From: an uncultured Bacilli bacterium
GTDB lineage: Bacteria; Bacillota_I; Bacilli_A; RF39; UBA660
Assembly (NCBI GenBank): GCA_934131175.1
Contig: CAKOZD010000026.1
Span: 1-14,556 of the forward strand
Direction: 5' to 3'
DNA length: 14,556 nucleotides
Position numbers and translations under genes: made by a program
The notes under the pieces: model-generated
What the model was told of the DNA's origin: nothing
What the model saw: only the letters and a program-made list of their open reading frames with translations
Database searches by the model: none
Part shown: positions 13,649 to 14,556 of the stretch, piece by piece
Numbering within the stretch: position 1 is the stretch's first letter
Layout: every line of letters starts with the position of its first letter

Positions 13649-14556
13649 GTGTTAGAAGAAATTTTTGATATAGATAAGTTTAATGTTTATAGTGATAATG
13701 ATTACTATTATTTTTTTAGAGCTTTAAATAAAGATGATAATAATGATATCGATACGAATATCACAACAGATAGTAATAATAAGATAGAAAGAGTTAGAAC
13801 TAATAGAGAAAGATATAATGGTGTTCCAAAATATAGTGAATCGTCTGTTTTAACATTAGAAGAAGCAGTAGATCATATTAATACAAGACATAGGAAAGAT
13901 ACTAATTGTATTTCACTTACAAGTAATGCTAATACTGCAATAATGTATGGAAGAGGGCATTATAGAGATAAGTATATAGTAGTAAAAGTTCCAAAGAAAG
14001 ATATTGGAAAAACTACATACGAAGCAGGACTATATATGCTAAAAGAAGTTACTGATTTTTTAAATAAAGAAATTAAGGGAACGGATTTAGAAAAAGTTTA
14101 TGAAAGAATAGATGCATGTAAGTCTAGCGAAGAGTTAAAAGTAATAGAAGAAGAATTACAAAAAAGTAAATTATTAAAAAGTAATTATAAAGCAAATAGT
14201 GAAGAAAAATCAGATTTGTTCCAAGACGGAATAAAAGAAAAAGTAATCAATTCAGATAACTATATTGCGTTAAATGATGAACAAAATTTAGAAAAAGATA
14301 AAGTTGTTCTAAAAGTAAATTTATATGGCAAAAGAATACTTCCAAAGACAGGTAATAATTATTTAATAAAGACTATAGGAAATGCTTTCTCATCTCTTGA
14401 ATTAGTTCATTATAAAGACATAAAACAAGAAGAAATAATAGAGATTAAAAAAGAATTAATTGATATTTTTGGACTACTCCAACAAATGCCAAATAATTTA
14501 GAATATTTAGATGAAATTAAAAGTATTTTATTAGAAAATATAGATTCAATAAAATA
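13649..14556 (+). CDS. Unrecognised protein, possible ADP-ribosyltransferase-like N-domain; 3' end missing
   Basis: Open from GTG 13649 to the window edge: 302 codons and two bases, no stop. SD GGATGTGAT (13636-13644) lies 4 bases before the start, the same pattern as ftsK. The N-terminal part has YYYFFRALN (Arg24), LTLEEAVDHINTRHRKD (68-84) and CISLTSNANTAIMYGRGHYRDKYIVVKVPK (87-116). An Arg after aromatics, then a Ser-x-Thr-Ser strand, then A..YG and a hydrophobic strand recall the ADP-ribosyltransferase-type fold (Arg, STS, later acidic residue). No final catalytic Glu can be assigned, so this is only a suggestion. From about residue 117 it is Lys/Glu-rich and helical, with KVVLKVNLYGKRILPKTGNNYLIKTIG near 228-254. 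It is cytosolic by sequence, with no membrane segment. It stands behind a strong terminator and has its own promoter, so it is separate from the upstream genes. Confidence 0.8.
   Translation, partial: MLEEIFDIDKFNVYSDNDYYYFFRALNKDDNNDIDTNITTDSNNKIERVRTNRERYNGVPKYSESSVLTLEEAVDHINTRHRKDTNCISLTSNANTAIMYGRGHYRDKYIVVKVPKKDIGKTTYEAGLYMLKEVTDFLNKEIKGTDLEKVYERIDACKSSEELKVIEEELQKSKLLKSNYKANSEEKSDLFQDGIKEKVINSDNYIALNDEQNLEKDKVVLKVNLYGKRILPKTGNNYLIKTIGNAFSSLELVHYKDIKQEEIIEIKKELIDIFGLLQQMPNNLEYLDEIKSILLENIDSIK

Overview
The window is strongly AT-rich DNA in which every gene is on the + strand. Codon use is low-GC Bacillota-like: AGA for Arg, A/T third positions, SD sequences of the AGAGGTG type, some GTG starts, standard genetic code. 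Sortase, type VII-secretion-associated proteins, EF-P of Bacillus type and a YmfF/YmfH-like M16 pair point to a Gram-positive, probably an uncultured Bacilli/Erysipelotrichia-type host lineage. I cannot name a species.

Region 1 (1-4566) is an accessory surface/secretion island. It holds a class B-type sortase that lacks the usual catalytic Arg (80-856), closed by its own terminator. Next comes a three-gene set: a 113-aa helical WXG100-like protein (945-1286); a 980-aa protein with an export-type helical N-terminus, glycine-rich hydrophobic segments, four kinds of internal repeat, a Pro/Thr stalk and a C-terminal IPETG-plus-membrane segment (1298-4240); and a DUF4176 protein (4240-4545), a family found with T7SS/LXG loci. 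My reading is a T7SS-type substrate with helper proteins that may be handed to a sortase and fixed to the wall. This is the most unusual system in the window.

Region 2 (4567-6240) is housekeeping: rpmG (L33) from a strong extended -10 promoter, a hairpin, then efp. A strong terminator and a consensus promoter (TTGACT-17-TATAAT) lead into a YkgJ-type cysteine-cluster protein.

Region 3 (6241-9283) holds ftsK/spoIIIE and a small multi-pass membrane protein, bounded by terminators at both ends.

Region 4 (9284-13599) holds deoD, a catalytically dead M16 subunit (YmfF-like), a zinc M16 peptidase (YmfH-like) and a single-pass membrane protein of unknown role. The ftsK...ymfF-ymfH order recalls the B. 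subtilis spoIIIE-ymf neighbourhood, and in B. subtilis the YmfF/YmfH pair has been linked to EF-P modification.

Region 5 (13600-14556) has a new promoter and the first 302 codons of an unrecognised protein whose N-terminal part looks like an ADP-ribosyltransferase-type fold. It runs off the end. No RNA genes, IS elements, CRISPR arrays or minus-strand genes were seen, and no gene-free stretch exceeds 300 bases.
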